Below, in pieces: positions 17,980-26,705 of a stretch of 64,000 nucleotides of DNA. Numbering within the stretch: the stretch's first letter is position 1; each line of letters opens with the position of its first letter. A program made the position numbers and the translations under genes. The DNA is from Pseudobutyrivibrio sp. MD2005 (GTDB lineage: Bacteria > Bacillota > Clostridia > Lachnospirales > Lachnospiraceae), in contig NZ_KK211360.1 in NCBI RefSeq assembly GCF_000621865.1, positions 142,890 to 206,889 on the forward strand, in the 5' to 3' direction. Under the pieces are notes generated by a model. The model had not been told where the DNA came from. It worked only from the letters and a program-made list of their open reading frames with translations, and did no database searches.

Positions 17980-18594
17980 TTAGAAGAAACGGAACACACC
18001 GAATACTTTACCAAGGATTACACAATTCTCAACAATGATTGGATCCATAGTGTCGTTTTCAGGCTGAAGACGAATGTGACCATCTTCTTTATAGAATGTC
18101 TTAACTGTAGCGCTATCATCCACAAGTGCTACAACCATATCACCATTTTTGGCTGTATCCTGCTGCTGAACTATAATAGTGTCACCATCAAGAATACCTG
18201 CATTAATCATAGATTCACCCTTTACTCTGAGCATGAATGTCTGCTGATTAGGCATATGCTCGGCAGGGATAGGGAAGTATTCATCAATGTTTTGAACGGC
18301 AAGAAGAGGCTGGCCAGCTGCTACTTTACCAACAACAGGAACATTAACAACTTCTCTACGAACTAAATTGAAATTATCATCGACGATTTCGATGGCACGT
18401 GGCTTAGAAGGGTCACGCTTTATATAACCATTTTTCTCAAGTGTCTCAAGATGAGAGTGTACTGAGGATGTGGATTTAAGATTACAAGCATCGCAGAGCT
18501 CTCTAACTGTAGGAGGGTATCCTTTGTTTAGTATTTCTGTCTTTATAACTTCAAGAATTTCACGCTGCTTTGCAGAAATTTTTCCATAAGCCAT
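17980..18594 (-). CDS. lexA: LexA SOS repressor
   Basis: 204 residues. The N-terminal winged helix includes LNKGYPPTVRELCDACNLKS and SVHSHLETLEKNGYI. The self-cleavage site is in VGKVAAGQPLLA near residue 93, the catalytic Ser in VKGESMINAGI near 129 and the Lys in ATVKTFYKED near 166. It represses DNA-damage genes until RecA triggers self-cleavage. The divergent neighbour is the YneA-like gene, as in Bacillus. Confidence 0.96.
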   Translation of the reverse strand: MAYGKISAKQREILEVIKTEILNKGYPPTVRELCDACNLKSTSSVHSHLETLEKNGYIKRDPSKPRAIEIVDDNFNLVRREVVNVPVVGKVAAGQPLLAVQNIDEYFPIPAEHMPNQQTFMLRVKGESMINAGILDGDTIIVQQQDTAKNGDMVVALVDDSATVKTFYKEDGHIRLQPENDTMDPIIVENCVILGKVFGVFRFF

Positions 18595-18640
18595 AGGGAA
18601 AAGCTCCTTTCCATTTATTTTCTATTTATACCTTAGCATA

Positions 18641-18656
18641 CGGAACATATTTTTGC
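18641..18656 (-). promoter_or_regulatory. Probable LexA box in front of lexA
   Basis: On the minus strand GCAAAAATATGTTCCG resembles the Gram-positive SOS box CGAACRNRYGTTYG in its right half. It is weaker in the left half. It lies about 50 bp before the lexA start and fits autorepression. Confidence 0.5.
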
Positions 18657-18691
18657 AAACACATTTTCCGAAATTTTGTTCGAAAAATGTG

Positions 18692-18720
18692 TTGACAAAA
18701 CGAACGTTCGGATTTATATT
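18692..18720 (+). promoter_or_regulatory. Promoter of the LysM gene with an embedded LexA-type operator
   Basis: TTGACA (18692-18697), 17 bp, TATATT (18715-18720). The spacer contains CGAACGTTCG (18701-18710), a palindrome made of the two SOS half-sites without the usual 4-bp gap. Confidence 0.8.
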
Positions 18721-18725
18721 AATAC

Positions 18726-18741
18726 CAGAACAAAGGTTCCG
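18726..18741 (+). promoter_or_regulatory. LexA (SOS) box downstream of the -10
   Basis: CAGAACAAAGGTTCCG contains GAAC-N4-GTTC, the arrangement of the Gram-positive SOS box. It covers the transcription start of the LysM gene. Confidence 0.7.
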
Positions 18742-18765
18742 AACATCTTTTTGGAGGTGAATAAT

Positions 18766-19095
18766 ATGAGAAAGAACACTAAGGCATATCAGATTATTAG
18801 AATTAGAAAAATTATGTTAGTTATTATTATAGCGTTCACTGTATTTATGAGTGTTTCTCTTTTTTCAAATAAGGCTGACGCTGAAACAAATAGGGAAGTA
18901 TATACATATTACACTAGCTATGAGATACAGCCTGGTGACACTCTATGGACTATAGCAGATCAGTTTATGGGGCCAGATTTCACCGACAAAGAAGATTTTA
19001 TTGATAATATTAAATCCATAAATCATCTTGGAACAGATGATATTACAGCTGGAAAACATCTTGTTATTGAATACACTTCCTTTGAAGAATTATAA
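18766..19095 (+). CDS. YneA-like SOS-regulated LysM protein
   Basis: A 109-residue protein with one membrane segment (IMLVIIIAFTVFMSVSLF, about 17-34) and an extracytoplasmic LysM domain (YEIQPGDTLWTIADQFMG to ITAGKHLVIEY). In Bacillus the divergent neighbour of lexA is yneA, a membrane-LysM protein that halts division during the SOS response. Size, topology, position and SOS boxes all match. GGAGGTG (18753-18759) supports ATG 18766. Function is inferred from architecture and context. Confidence 0.8.
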   Translation: MRKNTKAYQIIRIRKIMLVIIIAFTVFMSVSLFSNKADAETNREVYTYYTSYEIQPGDTLWTIADQFMGPDFTDKEDFIDNIKSINHLGTDDITAGKHLVIEYTSFEEL

Positions 19096-19110
19096 ACCAA
19101 TCATAATTAG

Positions 19111-19140
19111 AATTGCTTGCAATTAAATCAAATGTAATAT
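19111..19140 (+). promoter_or_regulatory. Possible promoter with small palindrome before the radical SAM gene
   Basis: TTGCTT (19113-19118), 16 bp, TAATAT (19135-19140). The -35 overlaps the palindrome AATTGC-TT-GCAATT (19111-19124). Modest match only. Confidence 0.35.
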
Positions 19141-19177
19141 AATATTTATATCAAGAAATATTACGAGGTGGTTTATT

Positions 19178-20266
19178 ATGAGCAAGGATTTTGATATTCA
19201 AAGCTATATGACTAAGGGTGTGGAGCGCGTAGTAAAGGATTCCCTTAGAGCTACTTTTAAAAATCCTAAAGAAAGTATATTTATGGGCAAATTTGCCTTA
19301 GCAACAAAGAAGGCATCTGATATTAGAAAGAAATACGAGGCTGAAGATTTACATGTACCTCCATTTTTAATCGCTTCCATTACTAGTAATTGTAATCTTC
19401 ATTGTGCGGGATGTTATTCCAGGGAAAATGAGGCTACAAAGGACTGTGAGCCAGTTAATCAGCTTACAGATGCACAGTGGCTTGATATATTTAACGAGGC
19501 AGAAGCACTTGGGATTAGCTTTATTTTACTTGCAGGGGGAGAACCTCTTCTTAGAAAAGATGTAATTAAAGCTGCAGCGAAAAAGCCTAACATTCTGTTT
19601 CCTATTTTTACAAATGGTGTTTTCATCAGTGATGAATATTTTGAGCTATTTGATAATAATAGAAATCTAGTTCCGATTATGAGTATTGAAGGTCATAAGG
19701 AAGCTACAGATAACAGACGTGGCGCTGGTATTTATGATAAGCTTATCAGCAATATGGAAAAGTTTAAGGCTAATAATCAAATATTTGGAAATTCAGTTAC
19801 AGTCACGACAGAAAATATTGACGATGTTCTTTCTGATGATTTCATTTCTATGCTTCAAGGGTATGGATGTAAAGCTGTTATTTTTGTTGAGTACGTTCCA
19901 GTTTCTGATGAGAGCAAAGAGCTTGCCCTTACAGAAGAAATGGAAGAAAAGCTAAGACAAAGAATCGCAGTACTTAGAGATTCATATGAGGATATAGTAT
20001 TTATATCATTTCCAGGTGACGAAAAGTCCTCTGGAGGATGTGTAGCTGCAGGTAGAGGCTTTTTCCATATTAACTCACATGGAGCAGCAGAGCCATGTCC
20101 ATTTTCTCCTTTCTCAGATACAAATGTATTAGAGCTAGGATTAAAAGGAGCCATTAGTTCTAAGCTGTTTAATAGCTTGCAATCAGGCGATATTCTAATG
20201 GATGACCATGTTGGTGGATGTGTGCTTTATGAAAAACGTGACCAAGTTCAGGCATTGCTTGGATAA
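19178..20266 (+). CDS. Radical SAM protein
   Basis: 362 residues. The 4Fe-4S SAM motif is in TSNCNLHCAGCYSRENE near residue 70, followed by LLAGGEPLLRKDVI, the GGEP SAM-binding motif. Late cysteines (SGGCVAAGRGFF, AEPCPFSPFSD, GGCVLYE) suggest a short SPASM-like auxiliary cluster region. This fits the peptide- and cofactor-maturation branch of the superfamily, but no precursor peptide gene is next to it, so the substrate is unknown. Single gene with its own upstream region; GAGGTGG precedes ATG 19178. Confidence 0.82.
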   Translation: MSKDFDIQSYMTKGVERVVKDSLRATFKNPKESIFMGKFALATKKASDIRKKYEAEDLHVPPFLIASITSNCNLHCAGCYSRENEATKDCEPVNQLTDAQWLDIFNEAEALGISFILLAGGEPLLRKDVIKAAAKKPNILFPIFTNGVFISDEYFELFDNNRNLVPIMSIEGHKEATDNRRGAGIYDKLISNMEKFKANNQIFGNSVTVTTENIDDVLSDDFISMLQGYGCKAVIFVEYVPVSDESKELALTEEMEEKLRQRIAVLRDSYEDIVFISFPGDEKSSGGCVAAGRGFFHINSHGAAEPCPFSPFSDTNVLELGLKGAISSKLFNSLQSGDILMDDHVGGCVLYEKRDQVQALLG

Positions 20267-20381
20267 GAATTATTCCTTCAATCGATAATATGTTTATTGA
20301 TTTGAGAGACACAGCGGAATATGTTAATATATTTCTTGGCTAAAATATTATTTTGCACAACATATTGTGTCAGGAGAATAG

Positions 20382-21140
20382 ATGTTACGTTTTATTATTG
20401 CGATATTGTCTAACTTAAAGCGTGGGCCAAAGATTGTTTCTACAATGCGTAAAATGATTAAGCATAAGGAAAAATATCCTGAAAAGACACGCTATGCATA
20501 CGCTTTAAGGCTAATCAGATATCTAAAGAAAAGTGCCAGGATTTCAACAGAAATATATGGCACTGAAAACTTGCCTGAGGAAGGCGGATACGTAATGTAT
20601 CCAAATCATCAAGGAAAATATGATGCTTTAGGCATTATGTATGCCCATAGAGAACCATGCACATTTGTAATGGATAAGGCCAAATCATACGGATTTTTAG
20701 TTCGAGAAATGGTAGATTTGCTTGGAGCAAAGCGTTTGGCACTAGATGATGTTCGTCAGAACATTCGCATTATGGATCAGATAACAAAAGAAGTGCTTGA
20801 GGGAACCCGCTTTATTCTGTTTTCTGAGGGTGGTTATGCCACCAATGGCAACATTGTTCAGCGTTTCAAGCCTGGAAGCTTTAAATGCGCTATGAGGGCC
20901 AAGGTGCCTATCATTCCGGTTACACTTATTGATTCATATCTAGCTTTCAACAGTTTTAAACCGGGACCAGTCACTACAAAAGTTATATTTGGCAGGCCAA
21001 TCACCTACGATATGTACAAAGATATGAAGACCCATGAGGTGGCAGATATCGTTAGAAGTACCATTATTTCAACTATGGAAGAATTTGGTGTCTATGTTAA
21101 CAATCCGGAGAACAATCCTAAAATCCATGAAGAAAACTAA
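20382..21140 (+). CDS. Lysophospholipid acyltransferase (PlsC-like)
   Basis: 252 residues. YPNHQGKYDALGIM is a variant of the NHxxxxD catalytic motif, and ILFSEGGYATNG corresponds to the glycerophosphate-binding block FPEGxR with Gly in place of Arg. IPVIPVTLIDS follows. It probably acylates 1-acylglycerol-3-phosphate or a related lipid at the membrane. The variant second block leaves the exact acceptor open. Confidence 0.85.
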   Translation: MLRFIIAILSNLKRGPKIVSTMRKMIKHKEKYPEKTRYAYALRLIRYLKKSARISTEIYGTENLPEEGGYVMYPNHQGKYDALGIMYAHREPCTFVMDKAKSYGFLVREMVDLLGAKRLALDDVRQNIRIMDQITKEVLEGTRFILFSEGGYATNGNIVQRFKPGSFKCAMRAKVPIIPVTLIDSYLAFNSFKPGPVTTKVIFGRPITYDMYKDMKTHEVADIVRSTIISTMEEFGVYVNNPENNPKIHEEN

Positions 21141-21150
21141 AATATGCTAT

Positions 21151-21180
21151 GAGCTTTGATTTAATTCAAAGCTCTTTTTT
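21151..21180 (+). terminator. Terminator after the acyltransferase
   Basis: GAGCTTTGA (21151-21159) pairs with TCAAAGCTC (21166-21174), followed by T6. Confidence 0.88.
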
Positions 21181-21331
21181 AATTTATAGGAAAGATTCTG
21201 TGATTCCTATAAAGTGTTGGTTATAAATATAATTGTAACCAGAATTTCTAAAATGGACATAATTTCATAAAATTTATAGTTTATAATGACTTAAAGAATT
21301 GTGGGGAATGGTTCAATTTAGGGGGTTAAAT

Positions 21332-21784
21332 ATGATTTTAAAGGAGTATGATGGTGATTTATTTCACGTCAATGATCGAGAAACGTATTATGCCCAGGGG
21401 ATATCAGCCGACTTTGCGATGAAAAAAGGCATTTCTGTCAAATTTAACATGACATACAATACAAAAAATAGACTTGTTTCAAAATACGGAAATTACTTAA
21501 ATAAATGGGATAACACCAGGGATGGTTCACAGGGATTTTGCATTCTTGAAGATAAGGTCCTTAATCTTGTTATTAAAAGAAATTATATGGATTCACCGAC
21601 ACTGGTATCTGTTAGCATGGCCTTTTTTGAAATGAGAAGTGCTATAGTTACAAATAAAATTAGGGTCGTATCAATGCCGCAAATAGGATGTGGCCTTGAT
21701 GGGCTTATGTGGGAAGATGTAAAAAAGCAATTAATAATCGCATTAGAAGACACTGATGTCACAATAAAAGTATATAGAACTTAA
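21332..21784 (+). CDS. Macro domain protein (ADP-ribose-binding type)
   Basis: About 150 residues. HVNDRETYYAQGISADFAMKK and VSMPQIGCGLDGLMWEDVKKQL are the ends of a macro domain; the PxIGCGLDGL loop resembles the DNA-damage (TARG1/ALC1) branch that removes or binds ADP-ribose. ATG 21332 with GGGGG upstream is used rather than an in-frame TTG at 21299. No ADP-ribosyltransferase (DarT-like) gene is adjacent, so it is a solitary macro protein. It is followed 18 bp later by the diguanylate cyclase. Confidence 0.78.
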   Translation: MILKEYDGDLFHVNDRETYYAQGISADFAMKKGISVKFNMTYNTKNRLVSKYGNYLNKWDNTRDGSQGFCILEDKVLNLVIKRNYMDSPTLVSVSMAFFEMRSAIVTNKIRVVSMPQIGCGLDGLMWEDVKKQLIIALEDTDVTIKVYRT

Positions 21785-21801
21785 CCAGAGGAGCATGATT
21801 T

Positions 21802-22830
21802 ATGGAAATGAATGTTAGAAGAGCGAAACTAATGGGAAGTATATTATCTATTAGCTTTTTCTTTATACATGTACTTATGTATAATATTTTTCTACAGTGT
21901 GGCGTTACTCCTATGGTTAGATTTAATGTATTCAGTATTCTTTTCTATCCTTTCATGACAGTGTGTATATTAAAAGGCTGGTATAGATTGTATGGTTTTG
22001 GAACTTATTTAGAAGTTGTTGCCCATATGACACTATCAATTATTTTTACTGGATGGGATAATGGATTTCAGGTAACACTGTTTGCTTTGAGCGTACTTGC
22101 GTTTTATGCAGAATACGTATGCAGTACACTTAAGACAAAATATTTTAGAGTTCTTTCAATCTGTATAGTTGGTATGGTCGCTTATATTGGTTCATACATT
22201 TACGTGTTTTTCCATGGGCATCCATATAATATGCCTGTAAAAGCAAATTATTGTTTAACAATTATTTGGGGCATAGTTACATTTATAATTGTTATAGCGG
22301 TTATGCAAGTATTCATATACATAGTTAAAGAATCAGAAGAAAAGCTTGAGCACCAGATGTCCCATGACAAGCTTACAACCTTACCTAATCGTTACTATTT
22401 TTCAAATTATATTGAGGATATTAACAATAATCGAGGGTTGAATGGTTATTGGATCGCAATCGCTGATATTGATGATTTTAAGCAGATTAATGATACTTAT
22501 GGACATAATTGTGGAGATTATGTTTTAGCCACTGTAAGTGATATCTTTAGAAACCATGACGAGGTGTTATGCTGTAGATGGGGCGGAGAGGAATTTATTT
22601 TCGTTAGCTCTGGAAGAGGCGGACAAGTGGAAGGTTATGAATTCATTGATGATCTGCGTAAAATAATTGAGAATTATGAATTTCGGTTTAATGGATTTAG
22701 CTTTTATGTAACTGTTACTATTGGAATGGCAGTTTATGACAATGACATGACTATTGATTCATGGATTAGTACCGCTGATGGCAAGCTATATGAAGGCAAG
22801 CATAATGGTAAGAACAAGATTGTTTTATAG
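21802..22830 (+). CDS. Membrane diguanylate cyclase (GGDEF)
   Basis: 342 residues. The first 180 form about six membrane segments, an unassigned sensor module. The GGDEF domain follows (HDKLTTLPNRYYF, AIADIDDFKQINDTYGHNCGD) with an intact active site RWGGEEFIF near residue 258. It should make cyclic di-GMP. The HD-GYP protein at 51990-53003 is a candidate antagonist in the same window. Confidence 0.92.
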   Translation: MEMNVRRAKLMGSILSISFFFIHVLMYNIFLQCGVTPMVRFNVFSILFYPFMTVCILKGWYRLYGFGTYLEVVAHMTLSIIFTGWDNGFQVTLFALSVLAFYAEYVCSTLKTKYFRVLSICIVGMVAYIGSYIYVFFHGHPYNMPVKANYCLTIIWGIVTFIIVIAVMQVFIYIVKESEEKLEHQMSHDKLTTLPNRYYFSNYIEDINNNRGLNGYWIAIADIDDFKQINDTYGHNCGDYVLATVSDIFRNHDEVLCCRWGGEEFIFVSSGRGGQVEGYEFIDDLRKIIENYEFRFNGFSFYVTVTIGMAVYDNDMTIDSWISTADGKLYEGKHNGKNKIVL

Positions 22831-22844
22831 TTTAAAAAACATTA

Positions 22845-22874
22845 AAGACCCACCGATAATGGTGGGTCTTAATT
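22845..22874. terminator. Terminator between the GGDEF gene and sstT
   Basis: AAGACCCACC (22845-22854) pairs with GGTGGGTCTT (22861-22870), lying between two convergent genes. Confidence 0.9.
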
Positions 22875-22905
22875 ATATAGTAATGAACATTTTGAATTAG
22901 CAATA

Positions 22906-24159
22906 TTAGATATCTACTTTTGTTGTTCCGCCGAGGAATGTAGGAAGTGATTTTCCATCGCGCTTCCACTGAGAGTATTCGGCAGTAGCAGCAAACATAA
23001 CGTCACCAGCTGAATTAAGAGCTGTCTCTACAGAATCCTGTACAACTCCAATGATAAATCCTACTGCAACAACCTGCATTGCAACATCTGAGTTAACACC
23101 AAATAATGAGCAAGCCATTGGAATAAGAAGTAATGAACCACCTGCAACACCTGAAGCTCCACAAGCTGCAAGAGTAGCAATGAAAGCAAGGATTAATGCT
23201 GTTGCAAACGATACCTGAATTCCGACTGTATTAGCTGCTGCAAGTGACATAACAGCGATTGTAATAGCTGCACCATCCATGTTGATTGTTGCGCCAAGAG
23301 GAATTGAAACGGCATACATTTCTCTATCCATACCGAGAGCTTCACAAAGCTCCATGTTTACAGGAATATTAGCAGCAGAGCTTCGTGTAAAGAATGCTGT
23401 TACGCCTGATTCCTTAAGGCATCTAAATACTAGTGGATATGGGTTTGTGCGAAGAACAATTGCTGCAAGCAATGGATCAACAACAAGAGCAACTGTGAGC
23501 ATGCATCCAACTAAAAGAGCGAGGAGTTTACCATAATCTGTGAAGATTGCAAGTCCATTAGTTGATACGTTTGCGTAAACAAGACCCATGATACCGAATG
23601 GTGCAAGGTTAATAATCCATTTAACTGCTAAAGATACGAGTTCTGAAATATCTTCCATTACTTTCTTGGTTGTATCGCTAGCTGTTCTCTTTGCTGCAAG
23701 ACCAAAAATTACTGCCCAGAATAGAATACCGATATAGCGACCATCAACGATAGCGCCAACTGGGTTGCCGACCATAGTAGAAAGAAGATTAGAAAGGACT
23801 TCACCAACACCTGTTGGAATTGTTTCTGCTTCAGCGGCTTCAGTAAGTACGATTGTTTGTGGGAACATAAAGCTACCAACTACAGCTACAAAAGAAGCAA
23901 GTAAAGTACTTACCATGTAGAGCAGGATAACGAGACCGAAACGGCGGTCGAGTTTATCATTGCCCTGAGCAAGTGATGAAATAACGAGTACAAATACAAG
24001 TACAGGAGCTACGGCCTTTAATGCGCCTACAAAAATAGTTCCTAATAAAGAGATACAATTTAAATTATCAAACAGAAGTCCAAGGACAACACCAATTAAT
24101 AAACCGCATAATATTCTGATGATAAGACTTATGCTGCTGTACATTTTTATGATTTTCAT
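22906..24159 (-). CDS. sstT: Serine/threonine:sodium symporter SstT
   Basis: 417 residues of the DAACS family. The N-terminal segment SLIIRILCGLLIGVVLGL and the conserved blocks TRSSAANIPVNME, IPLGATINMDGAAI and ACGASGVAGGSLLLIPMACS match SstT, which imports serine and threonine with Na+. It follows the AgcS gene on the same strand with a 42-bp gap, so the two are likely co-transcribed as an amino acid uptake pair. Confidence 0.92.
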   Translation of the reverse strand: MKIIKMYSSISLIIRILCGLLIGVVLGLLFDNLNCISLLGTIFVGALKAVAPVLVFVLVISSLAQGNDKLDRRFGLVILLYMVSTLLASFVAVVGSFMFPQTIVLTEAAEAETIPTGVGEVLSNLLSTMVGNPVGAIVDGRYIGILFWAVIFGLAAKRTASDTTKKVMEDISELVSLAVKWIINLAPFGIMGLVYANVSTNGLAIFTDYGKLLALLVGCMLTVALVVDPLLAAIVLRTNPYPLVFRCLKESGVTAFFTRSSAANIPVNMELCEALGMDREMYAVSIPLGATINMDGAAITIAVMSLAAANTVGIQVSFATALILAFIATLAACGASGVAGGSLLLIPMACSLFGVNSDVAMQVVAVGFIIGVVQDSVETALNSAGDVMFAATAEYSQWKRDGKSLPTFLGGTTKVDI

Positions 24160-24201
24160 ATTATTTCTCCTAAGTTTTATTATAAGATGAAGGTATATAG
24201 A

Positions 24202-25731
24202 TTAAGCAGTTTTATTAGCTTCTTTTTCTAGGCTTTTTTTTTGCTTTAATTCGTGCTCGTGAAGCTCCTGAATGTCATCAAGTGCAGAAAGCATTGGCTT
24301 TACATCTTTGTGCTGAAGATTTCTTTGAATGTAATTGTGTGTAATCTTCATTACCGTACCACTAAGACTTAAAACACCAATAAGGTTTGGAATGGCCATC
24401 ATACCATTTAAAGTATCTGAAATATCCCAAGCGAGAGATAAGTCCATTGTTGCACCAACTACAATAAATAATACGAATACAATCTGATAGAACTTAATAT
24501 TCTTTCTTCCAAAGAGATATTCGAATCCTTTGCTACCATATTGGCTCCAGCCTAATGTTGTAGAGAAGGCGAAGAGTAAGATCGCAACAGCGATAAACAT
24601 TGAACCAAAGCGTCCAAATACTGTTGAAAATGCTTCAGCTACAAGAGCAGTTGAAACCTGGTCTGAGATTACAACACCTGTTTCAAGATCAACAAGTCCA
24701 CTTGAAAGCACAGCGAAGGCTGTAATTGTACAAACAACAATTGTATCCGCGAATACTTCGAAGATACCCCACATACCCTGAACAACTGGCTCTCTAACAT
24801 TAGAAGATGAGTGAACCATTACTGAAGAACCAAGACCTGCTTCGTTTGAGAAAACGCCGCGCTTCATTCCCCATTGAACTGCCATTGCAACACCGCTACC
24901 AACAATACCACCGCCAACAGCACGCATACCAAAAGCGCCTTTAATAATAGAAGTGAATACTGCACCAAACTGATTGATGTGAACAGCGCATACAATGATT
25001 GCACAAATCATATAAATAACGGCCATGAAAGGTACAAGCTTTTCAGTAACTGCTGCAATTCGCTTAAGTCCACCTACAATTACTAATGCTCCAAGAATCA
25101 TAAGGAAAATACCAGTTACTAATGAAGGGATACCAAAGGCTGACTTAATATTTACAGCGATAGAATTTACCTGGCCCATATTACCGATACCAAATGATGC
25201 ACCAATACAAAATACACTAAATAATGTGGCGAGTATCGCACCGATTTGCTTACAACCCTTTTTAGAACCTAGGCCATCGTGAAGATAATACATGGCACCG
25301 CCACACCATTCATTTCTTTCATTACGTCTGCGGTAGTATATACCAAGAACATTTTCGGCAAAGTTTGTCATCATACCGAAGAAAGCAACAATCCACATCC
25401 AAAAGATAGCACCAGGACCACCAGAAGCTATGGCTGCTGCAACACCGGCGATATTTCCTGTTCCAATTGTAGCTGCAAGTGCTGTGCAAAGACTTTGGAA
25501 CTGGGAAATCTGTGTATCTTCCTTATGTGTATGTGCTGTAACATGTGAGTCTTTGAAGATACCGCCAATTGTATTAGAAAGCCAATGCTTAAAATGACTA
25601 ATCTGGAAAAACTTGGTGAGGCATGTCATGAGAATACCTGTTCCAACCAGCAAGATAAGCATTGGAAGTCCCCATACAAATCCGTTAATTGCGTTATTGA
25701 TTACTTCAACTTTTGATAGAAAGCTTTCCAT
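24202..25731 (-). CDS. Alanine/glycine:cation symporter (AgcS family)
   Basis: 509 residues with about eleven membrane segments. ALAATIGTGNIAGVAAAIASGGPGAIFWMW is the family signature, and GVFSNEAGLGSSVMVHSSS is the other conserved block. Members import alanine or glycine with Na+. It reads before sstT from a good promoter and starts at ATG 25731 behind GGAGG. Confidence 0.92.
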   Translation of the reverse strand: MESFLSKVEVINNAINGFVWGLPMLILLVGTGILMTCLTKFFQISHFKHWLSNTIGGIFKDSHVTAHTHKEDTQISQFQSLCTALAATIGTGNIAGVAAAIASGGPGAIFWMWIVAFFGMMTNFAENVLGIYYRRRNERNEWCGGAMYYLHDGLGSKKGCKQIGAILATLFSVFCIGASFGIGNMGQVNSIAVNIKSAFGIPSLVTGIFLMILGALVIVGGLKRIAAVTEKLVPFMAVIYMICAIIVCAVHINQFGAVFTSIIKGAFGMRAVGGGIVGSGVAMAVQWGMKRGVFSNEAGLGSSVMVHSSSNVREPVVQGMWGIFEVFADTIVVCTITAFAVLSSGLVDLETGVVISDQVSTALVAEAFSTVFGRFGSMFIAVAILLFAFSTTLGWSQYGSKGFEYLFGRKNIKFYQIVFVLFIVVGATMDLSLAWDISDTLNGMMAIPNLIGVLSLSGTVMKITHNYIQRNLQHKDVKPMLSALDDIQELHEHELKQKKSLEKEANKTA

Positions 25732-25782
25732 ATTTCCTCCTCTTACTTTCGGGCACCTGAATTACCCAAAAAATATATGAAG

Positions 25783-25811
25783 AATATACCATACTACTTT
25801 ACTAATGTAAA
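25783..25811 (-). promoter_or_regulatory. Promoter of the agcS-sstT unit
   Basis: On the minus strand TTTACA (25811-25806), 17 bp, TATATT (25788-25783). The -35 lies inside the palindrome ACTTTA-CTAA-TGTAAAGT, a possible operator. Confidence 0.6.
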
Positions 25812-25963
25812 GTGTTAAATTGTGTTATAATATCTTAATAAATAATGAGGTTTATATGTAATTTTGCTATAATATCAACGAAGAGAAATCTTTAGGTAAT
25901 ATTTCATCGCTATAAATGATTTAAAGCCATAACTTCATATTTATAAATGGGAGATACTTGTAA

Positions 25964-26656
25964 ATGTTAAAAACTGTTGTTATATATGGGCAGAACCACA
26001 AAAGCTCGACTTATCATATTGCCCATAGCTTAGCTGAGAAAATAGGCGGCGATATAACAGAATATTTTTTGCCAAGAGACTTTGGTGAGTTTTGCCTTGG
26101 ATGTAATACATGTTTTTTCAAAACTGCTGATCACTGTCCACATTATGCGAAGTTGCAGCCTATTATTAAATCATTAGACGAGTCTGACGTAATAATTCTT
26201 GCAAGTCCAGTTTATGTATATCATGTAACTGGTCCAATGAAAGCATTTTTAGATCATTTTGGTAATAGATGGATGGTCCATTGTCCAGAAGAATCCATGT
26301 TTAAAAAGCAGGGAGTTTGTATCTGTACAGCTGCCGGTGGAGGTATGAAATCTACATTAAAAGATATGGTAGATAGCCTTTCTTTCTGGGGTGTTGCAAG
26401 AATTCGTAAATACGGTAAGGCTGTTATGGCTGTAAATTGGGAGGGTGTCAGTGATAAAAAGAAAGCTCTCATTGATAAAGATATGACATTTCTTGCCAAT
26501 AAGATAATTAAAAACAGCAAAAATGTTAGGGCTTCATTAAAGACTAAGCTATTATTTTACTGTATGAGATTTGTTCAAAGAATCAGTAAAAATCCAAAGG
26601 ATACTAAATACTGGAATGATAAAGGATGGCTTAAAGATAAAAGGCCTTGGAAATAA
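25964..26656 (+). CDS. Flavodoxin-fold NAD(P)H-dependent oxidoreductase
   Basis: 230 residues. TVVIYGQNHKSSTYHIAHSL is the FMN phosphate loop, FCLGCNTCFFKTADHCPHY carries four cysteines that could hold an Fe-S cluster as in iron-sulfur flavoproteins, and VIILASPVYVYHVTGPMKAFLDHFG is the conserved mid-block of the FMN_red family. Electron donor and acceptor are unknown. A C-terminal extension of about 60 basic residues is not part of the fold. Confidence 0.82.
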   Translation: MLKTVVIYGQNHKSSTYHIAHSLAEKIGGDITEYFLPRDFGEFCLGCNTCFFKTADHCPHYAKLQPIIKSLDESDVIILASPVYVYHVTGPMKAFLDHFGNRWMVHCPEESMFKKQGVCICTAAGGGMKSTLKDMVDSLSFWGVARIRKYGKAVMAVNWEGVSDKKKALIDKDMTFLANKIIKNSKNVRASLKTKLLFYCMRFVQRISKNPKDTKYWNDKGWLKDKRPWK

Positions 26657-26658
26657 TA

Positions 26659-26697
26659 AAAGCGCACTATTCAAATGAGTAGTGCGCTTTATTTCTT
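26659..26697. terminator. Terminator between the flavoprotein and LysR genes
   Basis: AAAGCGCACT (26659-26668) pairs with AGTGCGCTTT (26681-26690), between convergent genes. Confidence 0.88.
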
Positions 26698-26705
26698 TTG
26701 GGCAA

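Noticed and set aside
21332-21784. DarT-DarG type toxin-antitoxin system
   Set aside because: The macro domain protein has no adjacent ADP-ribosyltransferase gene; the neighbours are an acyltransferase and a diguanylate cyclase.
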